Source: an uncultured Streptococcus sp. (lineage in GTDB: Bacteria > Bacillota > Bacilli > Lactobacillales > Streptococcaceae). Taken from it: a stretch of DNA of 64,000 bases. Under the pieces are notes generated by a model. That model did not search any database and had not been told where the DNA came from. It saw only the letters and a program-made list of their open reading frames with translations. The translations under genes were made by a program, and so were the position numbers. Shown here piece by piece: positions 7,803-16,160 of the stretch (the first letter of the stretch is position 1; each line of letters opens with the position of its first letter). The stretch spans positions 54,651 to 118,650 of the forward strand of contig NZ_CAJPNR010000003.1 in the NCBI RefSeq assembly GCF_905372115.1. The letters are read 5' to 3'.

Positions 7803-9369
7803 GAAAGAAAAGAAAAAAATCCTGAGTAATTTAAATGAGCGTGACAAGAAGTTGTTGGCCTGTGTCGGAGGAGTAGCAGTACTTGCTGGTGGGGGGTATC
7901 TGGTATCAAATTCATATACTCGGATGGCTCAGCTGAATGAAGAACACGCAACAATCATGACAGAGCTGGATGGCAAGAATGCCAAGATTAGTCAAAAAAG
8001 ATCTCTTGGGAATCAGCTGAAAACTCTGAATGCCAAGACTCTGGATCAAGCTAAAAAATACTATGGTACAACCAATCAAGGGGAGTTCATTTTCTTGATT
8101 GACAAATTGGTCAGAGAAAGTGGCATTAAATTCAAGTCTGTCAACTATACTGAAAGCAAAGAGTTGGAACTCCAGCAGGAGGGATTAGCTGCGACCTCAT
8201 CTAATGGTCAAAACTCCAACTCTTCTGGTACGACTGGCAGCTCAAGTTCCGGTGAAACATCATCTTCATCCAGTACGACCTCTAGCTCGTCTACTACATC
8301 ATCCTCGTCTTCATCTAGCAGCAGTTCTTCATCAGATGCGAATACCGCAACAACAACCGCGGCTAGTACAGCGACTTCAGGAAACGGTAAGTACAACAAT
8401 TCCAATATTACTCAGATGACAGCGGACATTGAGTTCGAAGGAACTTATACGCAAGTTTTAAAACTCTTAGAATTGATTGATGGAAATCAACAAAAAATCG
8501 TTTCCAGCGAGCTTGAATTAGGTGAAAAGACAAGCCACTCCAATGTCGAGGAGAATAGGAATCCAGAGTTAGCTACCGGTAAAATCAAACTACGTTTCTA
8601 TCAAGTAAAAGATGTTGAGCGCTATGTGACTCCAGAGAGCAATGTTGATAAGACACCAATTCAGTTTGCTAACTGGGAGTCACCATTTGCGATTCCGACT
8701 TGGCAAGCACCTTTCTTGACCTTAGTGTCAGGTAGCGGTACAGATACGGCTGGTAACAACAGTACCTTGGGGGCTGCAACAACCAATACAACTAGTAGCG
8801 CGACTGCTAACAGCAATACCAATCTAGCTCCATCTTATCTGGAGCAGCTCAGCAATCTGTCCAGTCAGAACAACGGTCTGTCAGCTTATTACAATTCATC
8901 AACAATCTACCGTTTCGAGTCACCTCTTAAGCTGATTCAGTCCGGTGGCAGCAATCAGTATGATGTGACGGTTGACAATACGGACTTCCTTGAGGGTTCA
9001 GGTTCCAATGTGGTTAAGATTCCAGCAACCAAGTCTTCTACCATGTATGAAATGGAATTTGCAGCACCATATGTATCCTTGAACAATAAGCCAGATGCTA
9101 TCAGCTTCTCTCTATCTCTGTCTAATCAATGGCAGGGCAAGATTGGCTTGATTGTCAAGAATGCCAGCGGTCAGAAGATTTATCTTCACGTCATTCGTCC
9201 TAACAGCTGGACTGGCTGGCGCGAAGTTAGCTTCAATCCTGAAAACATTCCAGGATTCAGCTATCCAATGACTATTGTGGGTTACTACTTCGAAACTCCA
9301 AGCGGAGAAAGTCCTGAAACGACTATGAAGCTGGATAACCTATCTGTGAATAACTTGGTAGTGAGCTAA
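7786..9369 (+). CDS. PilO-like assembly protein with serine-rich linker and extra C-terminal domain
   Basis: This 527-residue protein has a basic N-terminus and one membrane helix at about residues 24-42 (LLACVGGVAVLAGGGYL). A coiled coil and a PilO-like half follow up to about residue 135. Next comes a long Ser/Thr-rich linker (about 138-205), and then a return to PilO-like sequence (MTADIEFEGTYTQVLKLLELID). From about residue 365 to the end is a further domain that resembles a galactose-binding beta-sandwich and closes with MKLDNLSVNNL. Standard PilO is about 200 residues, so the linker and C-terminal module are additions. The module would lie outside the membrane, where it could contact cell wall or glycan (inference). 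Confidence 0.72.
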   Translation: MKNKNEKEKKKILSNLNERDKKLLACVGGVAVLAGGGYLVSNSYTRMAQLNEEHATIMTELDGKNAKISQKRSLGNQLKTLNAKTLDQAKKYYGTTNQGEFIFLIDKLVRESGIKFKSVNYTESKELELQQEGLAATSSNGQNSNSSGTTGSSSSGETSSSSSTTSSSSTTSSSSSSSSSSSSDANTATTTAASTATSGNGKYNNSNITQMTADIEFEGTYTQVLKLLELIDGNQQKIVSSELELGEKTSHSNVEENRNPELATGKIKLRFYQVKDVERYVTPESNVDKTPIQFANWESPFAIPTWQAPFLTLVSGSGTDTAGNNSTLGAATTNTTSSATANSNTNLAPSYLEQLSNLSSQNNGLSAYYNSSTIYRFESPLKLIQSGGSNQYDVTVDNTDFLEGSGSNVVKIPATKSSTMYEMEFAAPYVSLNNKPDAISFSLSLSNQWQGKIGLIVKNASGQKIYLHVIRPNSWTGWREVSFNPENIPGFSYPMTIVGYYFETPSGESPETTMKLDNLSVNNLVVS

Positions 9370-9460
9370 AATACTTTGAAAAATACCAAATAAGTCTATG
9401 GTTTAAAATTTCAAGAGCATGAGTAAATTTTTCTTAAAAAAATGCTAAAAACCAAGTTAT

Positions 9461-9489
9461 TAGACTAGTATTCACAGTGCATTTATAGT
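9461..9489 (+). promoter_or_regulatory. Candidate promoter inside the pil locus
   Basis: TAGACT (9461-9466) and TATAGT (9484-9489) are separated by 17 bases. This is an imperfect but plausible sigma-A promoter in the 287-base gap after the PilO-like gene. It would let the distal pil genes be transcribed separately from the pilin genes. Confidence 0.45.
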
Positions 9490-9530
9490 AAACTAAAACA
9501 TAGAGATATTTGAAATATAATACAAGCAAA

Positions 9531-9564
9531 CTCAGAATAGACGCCCGAGTCTATTTTGGGTTTT
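9531..9564 (+). terminator. Terminator or attenuator hairpin in the leader of the distal pil genes
   Basis: A 12-bp stem is formed by 9531-9542 and 9549-9560 with a GCCCGA loop and two G-T pairs, followed by TTTT. It lies downstream of the candidate promoter at 9461-9489 and about 90 bases before the next gene. It could end the upstream transcript or attenuate the new one. Confidence 0.6.
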
Positions 9565-9656
9565 AATGGAGTTTATGGAAAAACAAAATCAAGATTGGTT
9601 TTGCATTGAAAAAGTTTAATATCATTTAGAAAGTGGGGGGTGTCGAAAATACTCAA

Positions 9657-11369
9657 ATGGCATATTTTTTACCTTTTGGAGCAGGGCTTATAGCACTGCA
9701 TACGATTAGCATTTTATTTGTTTCTAGGATTTCATTAATAAAGCGCCTTTTTCTCGTAGTATGGGTCATGCTATTTGCGATTGGTGCTCCATTCCTCTTT
9801 CAACAAGTTCCCGGCATAGCCTTTGTTGGACTCTGTGCTTTGGCCTTGGCTGTCTATATGGTGCTGCTCTTTTCACAGGAGCTAGCTCCAGTCAAGAAGA
9901 GAGCAACTGCTTCAGCGCGAAGCAGAAGCCAGAAGCATGCTAAGAGCACACGCAAGAAAGCGGAAGCGACGAGCGCAGGCTTATCATCTGCTAGGGATTT
10001 GAACTTATCCAATGCTTCAACCGGTAGGATGAGAAAGGAAAGTAAAGAAAGGGTTCAGGCTGAGGAAAGTCCGGCAAGGCAGAGAGTATCTGCTTCTGGT
10101 CGCACCCTAGCAGACCGTTCTATCAAAAAGGATATGACAAGATATGAGAAAGTCAAACCTCTCTACCCTGTTGATAATTTGGCTACAGCTCCTGCCTTTG
10201 GAGAATACGAGCCAAACAGTCAGCTAGCGGCAGCTGAGGTCGGCATGGTGGGTATGGAACACAGCTCACAAAAAGCCAATGATGAATTTTTGCAGTCTCT
10301 GCTTCATCACCGCAAGGGAGCAACCAAGATTAAGGTGGCCAACTCTCTGATTCAGCCTACGGAAGCAAATGCAGCCGGCAATCAAGGCTATACAGATATT
10401 GATGATCCAGCCTTTGAGACAGCTGTTCTGTCTAAGATTAGACCGATGTCCTATACGGAGTCTAGCTATGGCAACTTCAGACCGCAGGCGGTTGAGGTGA
10501 CAGGTGTTGTTTCTCAAGATGAGGAAGAATTCTTCACTGACCAAGAACAAGCTCAGCAGCCAGTGGCAGAAGAAGTAGGCAACAGCCTTGAAGATGTTTT
10601 TGCTGCTACGGGAGATATCAAGCCAGTTAGAGCAGAAGAGTCGAGAGCAGCAAACAGCTTAGAATCTCTCTTCTTTGCTGACTCGGGTGTTGAACCACAA
10701 GCTAAGATGGATTCCGCCTTCAGTCAAGCAGCTGCAGAGCCAGAATTTTCTGCTACTGAAGAGTCTATGGTTAGCCGTGATCGTGCTGATATTCAGGGTT
10801 ATCAAGATATTCTCAGCCAGATTCAGCATGATTTGTTGGGATCTGAAGAGGAAGATTTGACTGCTGAAGTGGCAGAGACTTGGGAGAAAGAAAGCAGCTT
10901 CGAACCAGCAGTAGAAACGTTTGAGTTTGAAGAAGCTGCTGAACCAGCAGTTGTTCAATCAGTTTCTGAAGACGCTGTTTGGACACAGGCTGGGCCTGTT
11001 CAAGAAGCAGTTGCAGATGAGACAGAAGAAGACCTACTCAAGGGAATTGCTGACATCCTCAAAGCTGAGGAAGCACAAGTCAAAGCTACTCCAGTCGTTC
11101 CGGCTGCAGATGAGACAGAAGAAGATTTGCTTCAGAAAATCACTGACATCCTCAAGGCTGAGGAAGCAGCAGAAGCACAACCAGCTGCAACAACTGCGGG
11201 AGATAAAGAAGTCTATTTCCAATTCCTCCTACTGGAAAGTCAGGAATTATTGGCTTCTAATGCAGTTCAAGAAGCTGAGAGCTACCTGAAAGAGATTGTC
11301 CAAGGAAGCTCAGATCAAAATCTTCGTCAAGAAGCGTTCAACATGCTGGACAAAATCGGGAAAAATTAA
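9657..11369 (+). CDS. Pil-locus membrane protein with acidic repeats and C-terminal helical repeat
   Basis: I do not recognise this family. From the ATG at 9657 the protein has 570 residues; a GTG at 9633 in the same frame would add eight. Neither start has a good Shine-Dalgarno; the ATG is preferred because it lies next to the first membrane helix. Two or three hydrophobic helices fill the first 80 residues, followed by a basic stretch and a long, Glu/Ala-rich, probably disordered cytoplasmic region. Two copies of ADETEEDLLxxIxDILKAEEA lie near the end (around residues 455-500), and the last 55 residues look like a TPR hairpin. It may be a scaffold for cytoplasmic pilus proteins (inference from position). 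Confidence 0.7.
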   Translation: MAYFLPFGAGLIALHTISILFVSRISLIKRLFLVVWVMLFAIGAPFLFQQVPGIAFVGLCALALAVYMVLLFSQELAPVKKRATASARSRSQKHAKSTRKKAEATSAGLSSARDLNLSNASTGRMRKESKERVQAEESPARQRVSASGRTLADRSIKKDMTRYEKVKPLYPVDNLATAPAFGEYEPNSQLAAAEVGMVGMEHSSQKANDEFLQSLLHHRKGATKIKVANSLIQPTEANAAGNQGYTDIDDPAFETAVLSKIRPMSYTESSYGNFRPQAVEVTGVVSQDEEEFFTDQEQAQQPVAEEVGNSLEDVFAATGDIKPVRAEESRAANSLESLFFADSGVEPQAKMDSAFSQAAAEPEFSATEESMVSRDRADIQGYQDILSQIQHDLLGSEEEDLTAEVAETWEKESSFEPAVETFEFEEAAEPAVVQSVSEDAVWTQAGPVQEAVADETEEDLLKGIADILKAEEAQVKATPVVPAADETEEDLLQKITDILKAEEAAEAQPAATTAGDKEVYFQFLLLESQELLASNAVQEAESYLKEIVQGSSDQNLRQEAFNMLDKIGKN

Positions 11370-11385
11370 TACTATATAAACATAC

Positions 11386-11403
11386 AATTGATAGTAATCA
11401 ATT
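11386..11403. repeat. Perfect inverted repeat before the PRC-barrel gene
   Basis: AATTGAT and ATCAATT flank AGTA, just upstream of the Shine-Dalgarno TAGGGGA of the next gene. It may be a small hairpin or a protein-binding site; nothing else supports a role. Confidence 0.35.
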
Positions 11404-11424
11404 AGAAGGGTTTTAGGGGAAATT

Positions 11425-12513
11425 ATGAAAAGTTGTAAGACAATCACAGGGACCGTTGTCATTGAGATTGAAAAAGGGATGGGACTGGGTGAAGTCCATG
11501 AAGTCTTTGTTGATGAGGGGGTCAATCTGACTTTTGTCATTAAGTCAAAACAGTCTGAACAGCCTTTTGCCTTGCTGTCTAGCAAGAACATCCAAGGCAT
11601 CGGTGACTTTGCGGTCATGGTAGAGAATAGCTCAGTCTTTCAAGAGCTACAAGAAGCTGACCTGAAGGTCTTGAACGACAAACAGGGCAGTATCTTTGAC
11701 GAAATCGTCATTACCATTGATGGAAACAAGGTGGGAACTGTTGTTGACTATCATATTGACGAAAAGAATGAAATTGGCTACTTGGTGGTTAATTCTGAAG
11801 ATGCCAGCGAGGAAATTCAGATTCCTAAATCACGCATCTTGATGATTGGTAAAGAGTACATCATCCTCAATGATGAAAAAAAGACAGCTCCTCATCTTGA
11901 AGCAGATGTAGAGATGGGCCGTCTGGCTGCAGCAGATCTGCTCCATGAGACTGAAGCTGCAAAACCTGCCGAAAAAATTGAGGAAGTAGTTGCTGAAGCA
12001 CCTGTATTCGAGCCAGTTGTAGATGAAAAAGTGGATGTAAAAGAAGAAGCAGCGACAGATTTGACAGAGGCCTTGGCTGCTGTAGGTCTGGGAGCTGCTG
12101 CTTCTGACTTGGAGTTTTCTGAAGCGGTCGTAGAGACAGCAGAAGAACCAGAAGTCCAAGATTTGGTACAAGAAATGACAGCTCCAGCTGAAGAAGAAGT
12201 TGAAGAAACAGATGCAGCACTGAGTCTGGATGCTGCTTTGGAAGAAGTATTGGCAGCCCCTGCTGAGGAAGTTGAAACAACTATCAGTACAGCGCCAGTT
12301 GCTGAGGAAGACTCTGCAGCAAAGAAAGCTGTTAACGACTTTATCGATCAGCAAAAACGTCTTCTGGTAGGCAAAACACTGCAAAAAGATCTTGTTAATG
12401 CAGATGGAGGAGTTATCCTGAATGCCGGAGATACTGTTTCTGATGACATCATTGATTTTCTTCGCCGTATCGACCGTAAATTCCTTATCCGCTTAGCTGA
12501 ATGCGTAGTATAA
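11425..12513 (+). CDS. PRC-barrel-like acidic protein of the pil locus
   Basis: This is a 362-residue soluble protein without signal peptide or membrane helix. The first 155 residues read as two consecutive PRC-barrel-like beta modules, the second around GNKVGTVVDYHIDEKNEIGYLVV. A long Glu/Ala/Val-rich, probably disordered stretch follows (about 160-295). A conserved-looking 60-residue C-terminal module ends in VGKTLQKDLVNADGGVILNAGDTVSDD. PRC-barrels usually act as small adaptor domains. The gene is set between pil genes in the same orientation, 8 bp before the next, so it is probably a cytoplasmic pilus accessory factor. Its exact function is unknown and the PRC call is by pattern only. Confidence 0.65.
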   Translation: MKSCKTITGTVVIEIEKGMGLGEVHEVFVDEGVNLTFVIKSKQSEQPFALLSSKNIQGIGDFAVMVENSSVFQELQEADLKVLNDKQGSIFDEIVITIDGNKVGTVVDYHIDEKNEIGYLVVNSEDASEEIQIPKSRILMIGKEYIILNDEKKTAPHLEADVEMGRLAAADLLHETEAAKPAEKIEEVVAEAPVFEPVVDEKVDVKEEAATDLTEALAAVGLGAAASDLEFSEAVVETAEEPEVQDLVQEMTAPAEEEVEETDAALSLDAALEEVLAAPAEEVETTISTAPVAEEDSAAKKAVNDFIDQQKRLLVGKTLQKDLVNADGGVILNAGDTVSDDIIDFLRRIDRKFLIRLAECVV

Positions 12514-12520
12514 GGTTGGG

Positions 12521-13585
12521 ATGAGATTCATGTCAAGAAGAAAAAGAAAGGTTTCATCAAAATATCAAAAACTACTTCCAGCAGCGACACTTGCTGCCTT
12601 TCTGCTGGGTAGTTTATTTTATGTCATTTTTGTCTTTAATCCAACGATTGACCTGAGTATCAATGGCCGTCCCTCTATGAAGGTTCGCTCTCGGAGCGAA
12701 GCTGAGATTGAAGTTTACAGAGAACTGCCCTATAAGGCTACATTTCAGCTGTCTACGGGGCAACACTTCTCTGTAGATATGCGCTTTTTAGGACTGAGCT
12801 ATTTTACAGAAGAAGAGCTTAAGCGGCTGGATAATATCTCAGCCAAGACAGTCTGGGATAAGTTTACACCGTTTTTCGATACCAAGGAAAATCTACAGAT
12901 TTCCATCTATCCTAACCGTCTTTTTTGGCTTAGACCTTTAAACGATGTCTTAGCTGCCCACCCTGATGTTCTCAGTCAGCTTCCAACGACCAATCATCTG
13001 GTCATGGACGGCGAGTCTAACGTAAAGGTGGGAGACAAGTCTAATGGCTATAAGATTGACCCTGCTGCTTTTATCCAAGCATCTGAGGAGATTGCCAAGA
13101 CTGGTAAATTTGATGATGTCAAGGTTGAGAGTACGCCTGTCGAAGCAGAAGATCAGAGTGAGCTTCTGAGCCAATATACGCACTTTATAGAGCGTAAGGA
13201 AGTACCACTGCCGACCAACGCTGCCCAAGCTCAAAACATGAAGACAGCCTTTTACAAGCTGCAGAATGTTTACTTGGCTCCTGGCGAGACCAAGTCTATC
13301 TCAGAATTGCTGGGCGCTTTGAATGCAGAGTCTGGATATCTGCCAGTCAAGGGCAAGGATAATAAAGAAGTTTACGGTCAGGGTGCTGAGCAGATTATAG
13401 ATGCCATTCAGCAACTCGCCTTTTCACGGACCAATGTTATTTCTTATCGAGGACAGTATTTCAACATCGGAACGCCGGCTGAAGGTTTGACTGAATTGAC
13501 CATTCAAAACAATACAGAAACAGATATGGTATTTTCATTAAGTTTGGAGGAGGGGCAAGTATCCATCATTCTGGCATCTAAGTGA
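12521..13585 (+). CDS. Membrane-anchored VanW-like protein of the pil locus
   Basis: This 354-residue protein has a very basic N-terminus (MSRRKRKVSSK) and one membrane helix at about residues 23-45, so the bulk lies outside the cell. The C-terminal part (about residues 225-350) shows a weak VanW-like pattern: NMKTAFYKLQNVYLAPGETKS, then a Y-G-Q-G region and a closing LTIQNNTETDMVFSL. VanW-like domains occur in cell-wall-associated Gram-positive proteins of unknown biochemistry. The start is 7 bases after the previous stop. A role in passing or anchoring the pilus at the wall is possible, but that is inference; the similarity is faint. Confidence 0.6.
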   Translation: MRFMSRRKRKVSSKYQKLLPAATLAAFLLGSLFYVIFVFNPTIDLSINGRPSMKVRSRSEAEIEVYRELPYKATFQLSTGQHFSVDMRFLGLSYFTEEELKRLDNISAKTVWDKFTPFFDTKENLQISIYPNRLFWLRPLNDVLAAHPDVLSQLPTTNHLVMDGESNVKVGDKSNGYKIDPAAFIQASEEIAKTGKFDDVKVESTPVEAEDQSELLSQYTHFIERKEVPLPTNAAQAQNMKTAFYKLQNVYLAPGETKSISELLGALNAESGYLPVKGKDNKEVYGQGAEQIIDAIQQLAFSRTNVISYRGQYFNIGTPAEGLTELTIQNNTETDMVFSLSLEEGQVSIILASK

Positions 13586-13653
13586 TACTCAAGGGAAGTC
13601 TAGGTTTGACACCGTCATCTGAGATTTTCAAAGAGTGTAAAAAGGGAAAAATT

Positions 13654-14394
13654 ATGATTGCAAGTTTAGTATTTATATTAGGTGTCGTATTTGGGAGCTT
13701 TTTCAATGTCGTCATCTACCGTGTTCCGCTGGAAAAGAGCATTGCCAAAGGTCGGTCTATGTGCCCGTCCTGCGGTCATGTCTTGACTTCGGTGGAGCTG
13801 ATTCCGGTTGTGTCGATTATCATGCAGGGCTTTAAATGTAAGCACTGCAAGGAGCCGATTTCACCGCGCTATCTCATTGTGGAGCTCCTGACGGGTCTGC
13901 TCTGGATGGCCTCTTATCTGATCTTTCAGGATCAGGGACCCTGGATGGTTGTTTCAGCCTGTCTCTTGGTGTCGCTTTGTCTCATTATCGCTTATATCGA
14001 TTTTGATACTCAGTACATCTCGGACTCGGTTCTGCTGGTTTTCTGGCTGGGCCGCATGGCTGTTACGTTTTTTACCAATGAGTTCAATTGGGAACTGCTT
14101 TTTTCGCTGCTAGTCGGTGCTGGTCTCTACTCTCTCATTTATTTTGGGGCCAAGGCTTATTACAAGAAAGAGGCCTTCGGGATGGGGGATATTCTCTACT
14201 TAGCTGCTCTGAGCAGTTGGTTTAGCCCCTTGAATACACTGATTTTGGGATATGGTTCTTTCTTTGTAGCTGGAGCGATTCTCTTAATCGCAACCATCTT
14301 TAAGAAATTCAAATTTAAGTTGAAAGAAGAAGTCCCTTTTGGTCCTGCTATGAGCATCATGGCGGTCATCCTATATTTCTGGGGAGGAATCTAG
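13654..14394 (+). CDS. pilD: Prepilin peptidase PilD (type IV leader peptidase, A24 family)
   Basis: This 246-residue polytopic membrane aspartic protease cleaves and probably N-methylates the prepilins encoded upstream. The N-terminal methylase-like domain shows the GSFFNVVIYRVP signature and two zinc-binding CxxC pairs (CPSCG, CKHC). The two catalytic aspartates are in YIDFDTQ and FGMGD. The ATG at 13654 is chosen over an upstream in-frame GTG at 13582, because it opens the first membrane helix directly and has GGGA upstream. It is the only peptidase seen in this pil locus. Confidence 0.93.
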   Translation: MIASLVFILGVVFGSFFNVVIYRVPLEKSIAKGRSMCPSCGHVLTSVELIPVVSIIMQGFKCKHCKEPISPRYLIVELLTGLLWMASYLIFQDQGPWMVVSACLLVSLCLIIAYIDFDTQYISDSVLLVFWLGRMAVTFFTNEFNWELLFSLLVGAGLYSLIYFGAKAYYKKEAFGMGDILYLAALSSWFSPLNTLILGYGSFFVAGAILLIATIFKKFKFKLKEEVPFGPAMSIMAVILYFWGGI

Positions 14395-14430
14395 GGAAAC
14401 CAAAAGCGACAATAGAAATGGATAGAAAAA

Positions 14431-15030
14431 ATGTTTAGGAAGAAAAAAGTTATCATAGCATTAGCGACAGCTACTGTCCTTTCAGGCAGTGTGTTGCCTG
14501 TCAGCCGCCTAGCGGCAAATGAAAAGGCTAGTCTGGATCCGTCTTTAGTGCAGGTGTCAGATCAGTTTCAGGCCAAGAAAACAGGAGCAGTCGTCTTTTC
14601 AGAAGATGTAACAGTGCCAAGCACAGTGTCAGCCGATTTCATTGATAGTCGTCTGGCTGGCACACCGATGGCTGGATTGGGAAAAGCTTTCAAAAAAGCA
14701 GAGAAAGATCATGGAGTTAATGCAATTTTTCTCGTAGGGCTGGCTATTCACGAATCGGATTACGGCCGCAGTCAAATTGCTCAGGCCAAGCACAACTTGT
14801 TTGGTTTCATGGCTTATGACTCCAGTCCTTTTTCCAGTGCAGGAAATTTCGCAACATTTGATGATGGTATAGATACCGTTGCCCGCTATCTCAGCGAGCA
14901 CTATCTCAAGCCTGGCGGTCAGTTCTACAATGGTAAGAGCATGGCTGCTATCAATGTAAGATACGCATCTGACAAAACTTGGTCAAGCAAGATTATGATT
15001 CGTATTCGAAATTTTTTGAAAAAAGGTTAA
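14431..15030 (+). CDS. Secreted GH73 peptidoglycan hydrolase (N-acetylglucosaminidase domain)
   Basis: This 199-residue protein has a signal peptide (KKKVIIALATATVLSGSVLPVSRLAA), a short linker, and a glucosaminidase (GH73) domain over the last 120 residues. The catalytic Glu is in the AIHESDYGRS motif, and the NLFGF...DDGIDTVARYL pattern is typical. It would cut the glycan backbone of peptidoglycan. It is the last gene before a terminator and follows pilD by 36 bp, so it is probably co-expressed with the T4P genes. A likely job is to open the thick cell wall for the pilus (inference). No cell-wall-binding repeats are present. Confidence 0.85.
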   Translation: MFRKKKVIIALATATVLSGSVLPVSRLAANEKASLDPSLVQVSDQFQAKKTGAVVFSEDVTVPSTVSADFIDSRLAGTPMAGLGKAFKKAEKDHGVNAIFLVGLAIHESDYGRSQIAQAKHNLFGFMAYDSSPFSSAGNFATFDDGIDTVARYLSEHYLKPGGQFYNGKSMAAINVRYASDKTWSSKIMIRIRNFLKKG

Positions 15031-15034
15031 GGTG

Positions 15035-15062
15035 GCTGGGACAATCATGTCTCAGCTTGCTT
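15035..15062 (+). terminator. Terminator closing the pil locus
   Basis: A 9-bp stem, 15035-15043 with 15048-15056 (one G-T pair, ATCA loop), is followed by a T-rich tract. It lies directly after the GH73 gene. Confidence 0.75.
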
Positions 15063-15227
15063 TATTATAGAAAGAATTTCTTTTGGTGAGGCGACTGACG
15101 GGGTTTTTCTTGCTCTCTGGGGCTCTAAAAATTCCTAATCATCCTCTCGGGACTAAAAAATCAAAAACTTGCTTCTGCGACATCTACATCGTCTTTTATG
15201 GCGAAAAATGACTTAATTAGGGGATTT

Positions 15228-16112
15228 ATGAAAAGAAAGTTTGACGTAAGCGATGTGTTAAAGGAAGCCTGGGGACTGACTGTTGATTACTTTTTTGTAT
15301 GGACAGCAGGGCTTGCTATCATTCAACTGCCATTTTTTATTCTGGGGCTGTTAATTCTATTTTTTTCTCCATTGACTTCTACATTTCTTCCAAGTATAAT
15401 TCTGCTGGGATTTCTATGTGCATTTGTGATTGCTTATATCCATAAGTTTTCCTTGACCATGGTTCGTAATCCGCAGATGGTGCGAAGAAACTTCTGGAGG
15501 GCTGTTGGCTACAGTATTTCTGATGGCTTTTTTGGGCGTTTGCTTTCTATGTCTATTTACGTCTTTATATTTTTCTTGGCTATGTTACTTCTTTTTGTAT
15601 ACTTCTATAATGCCTTGATGTCAGATGCAAATTTTCAAGAGATTATGGGAACTTGGCTTATTTGGGTTGCAAAAAATCAAGAGAAGATAGCTAGCATGCT
15701 CTTCCTGCTTTTTTTAATAGCACCAATGTTTAACTTGGTATTCCATTTGTTTTATAGTTATTTTATAGTCTCTCACTTCTTCTTGTTGCCTTATATTATT
15801 CAAGATACCAACTCCTCTGATAACCTATTGCGTCCTCTGTCAGCCTTTGGCAGCTTGGGCAAGTCCTTTTCTTGTATGAATGGTCAGAGGGGGCGTTACT
15901 TACTGGTAGAGCTTGTCTTAAAGCTTATTCCTGTAGTATTGGGTCTGATAGAAGTTCTGAGTTTACTTTTTAGTGCTGGTGTGTCTAATATTGTGGGAAT
16001 GATTGTTAGTATGATTAATGGCTTTTTGCTGATTTATACCTTGGCAGCCCGCTCGGTTATGGCTGACATCCTGATGTCTTATGATCGGGAAATAGTTAAT
16101 TTTGGAGATTAA
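15228..16112 (+). CDS. Polytopic membrane protein, tandem paralogue 1
   Basis: I do not recognise this gene with certainty. It encodes a 294-residue protein with about five or six membrane helices. The ATG at 15228 is preferred over the one at 15198 because TAGGGGA lies 4 bases upstream. It is paralogous to the next gene: both have VWxxG near the N-terminus, MVRNPQMVRRNF/VIRNPQMVKLYF, HFFLLxYIIQDTxSxDNL, a RGRYLL/RGRYVLL segment and an NFGD/DFGD end. The last third faintly resembles DUF975 membrane proteins such as the one at 47704-48579. Function unknown. Confidence 0.7.
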   Translation: MKRKFDVSDVLKEAWGLTVDYFFVWTAGLAIIQLPFFILGLLILFFSPLTSTFLPSIILLGFLCAFVIAYIHKFSLTMVRNPQMVRRNFWRAVGYSISDGFFGRLLSMSIYVFIFFLAMLLLFVYFYNALMSDANFQEIMGTWLIWVAKNQEKIASMLFLLFLIAPMFNLVFHLFYSYFIVSHFFLLPYIIQDTNSSDNLLRPLSAFGSLGKSFSCMNGQRGRYLLVELVLKLIPVVLGLIEVLSLLFSAGVSNIVGMIVSMINGFLLIYTLAARSVMADILMSYDREIVNFGD

Positions 16113-16160
16113 TATTTATGAAAAAATTAGAAAGGGTTTTAGGATTTAGGATAATGAACG

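Noticed and set aside
8204..8419. Alternative frames on both strands over the Ser-rich linker
   Set aside because: Low-complexity serine codons produce open shadow frames; they have no independent start signals.
13627..13645. Possible third copy of the GATACAAAGAGCGT repeat before pilD
   Set aside because: Only CAAAGAGTGTAAAAA matches and no hairpin follows; it is too short to count.
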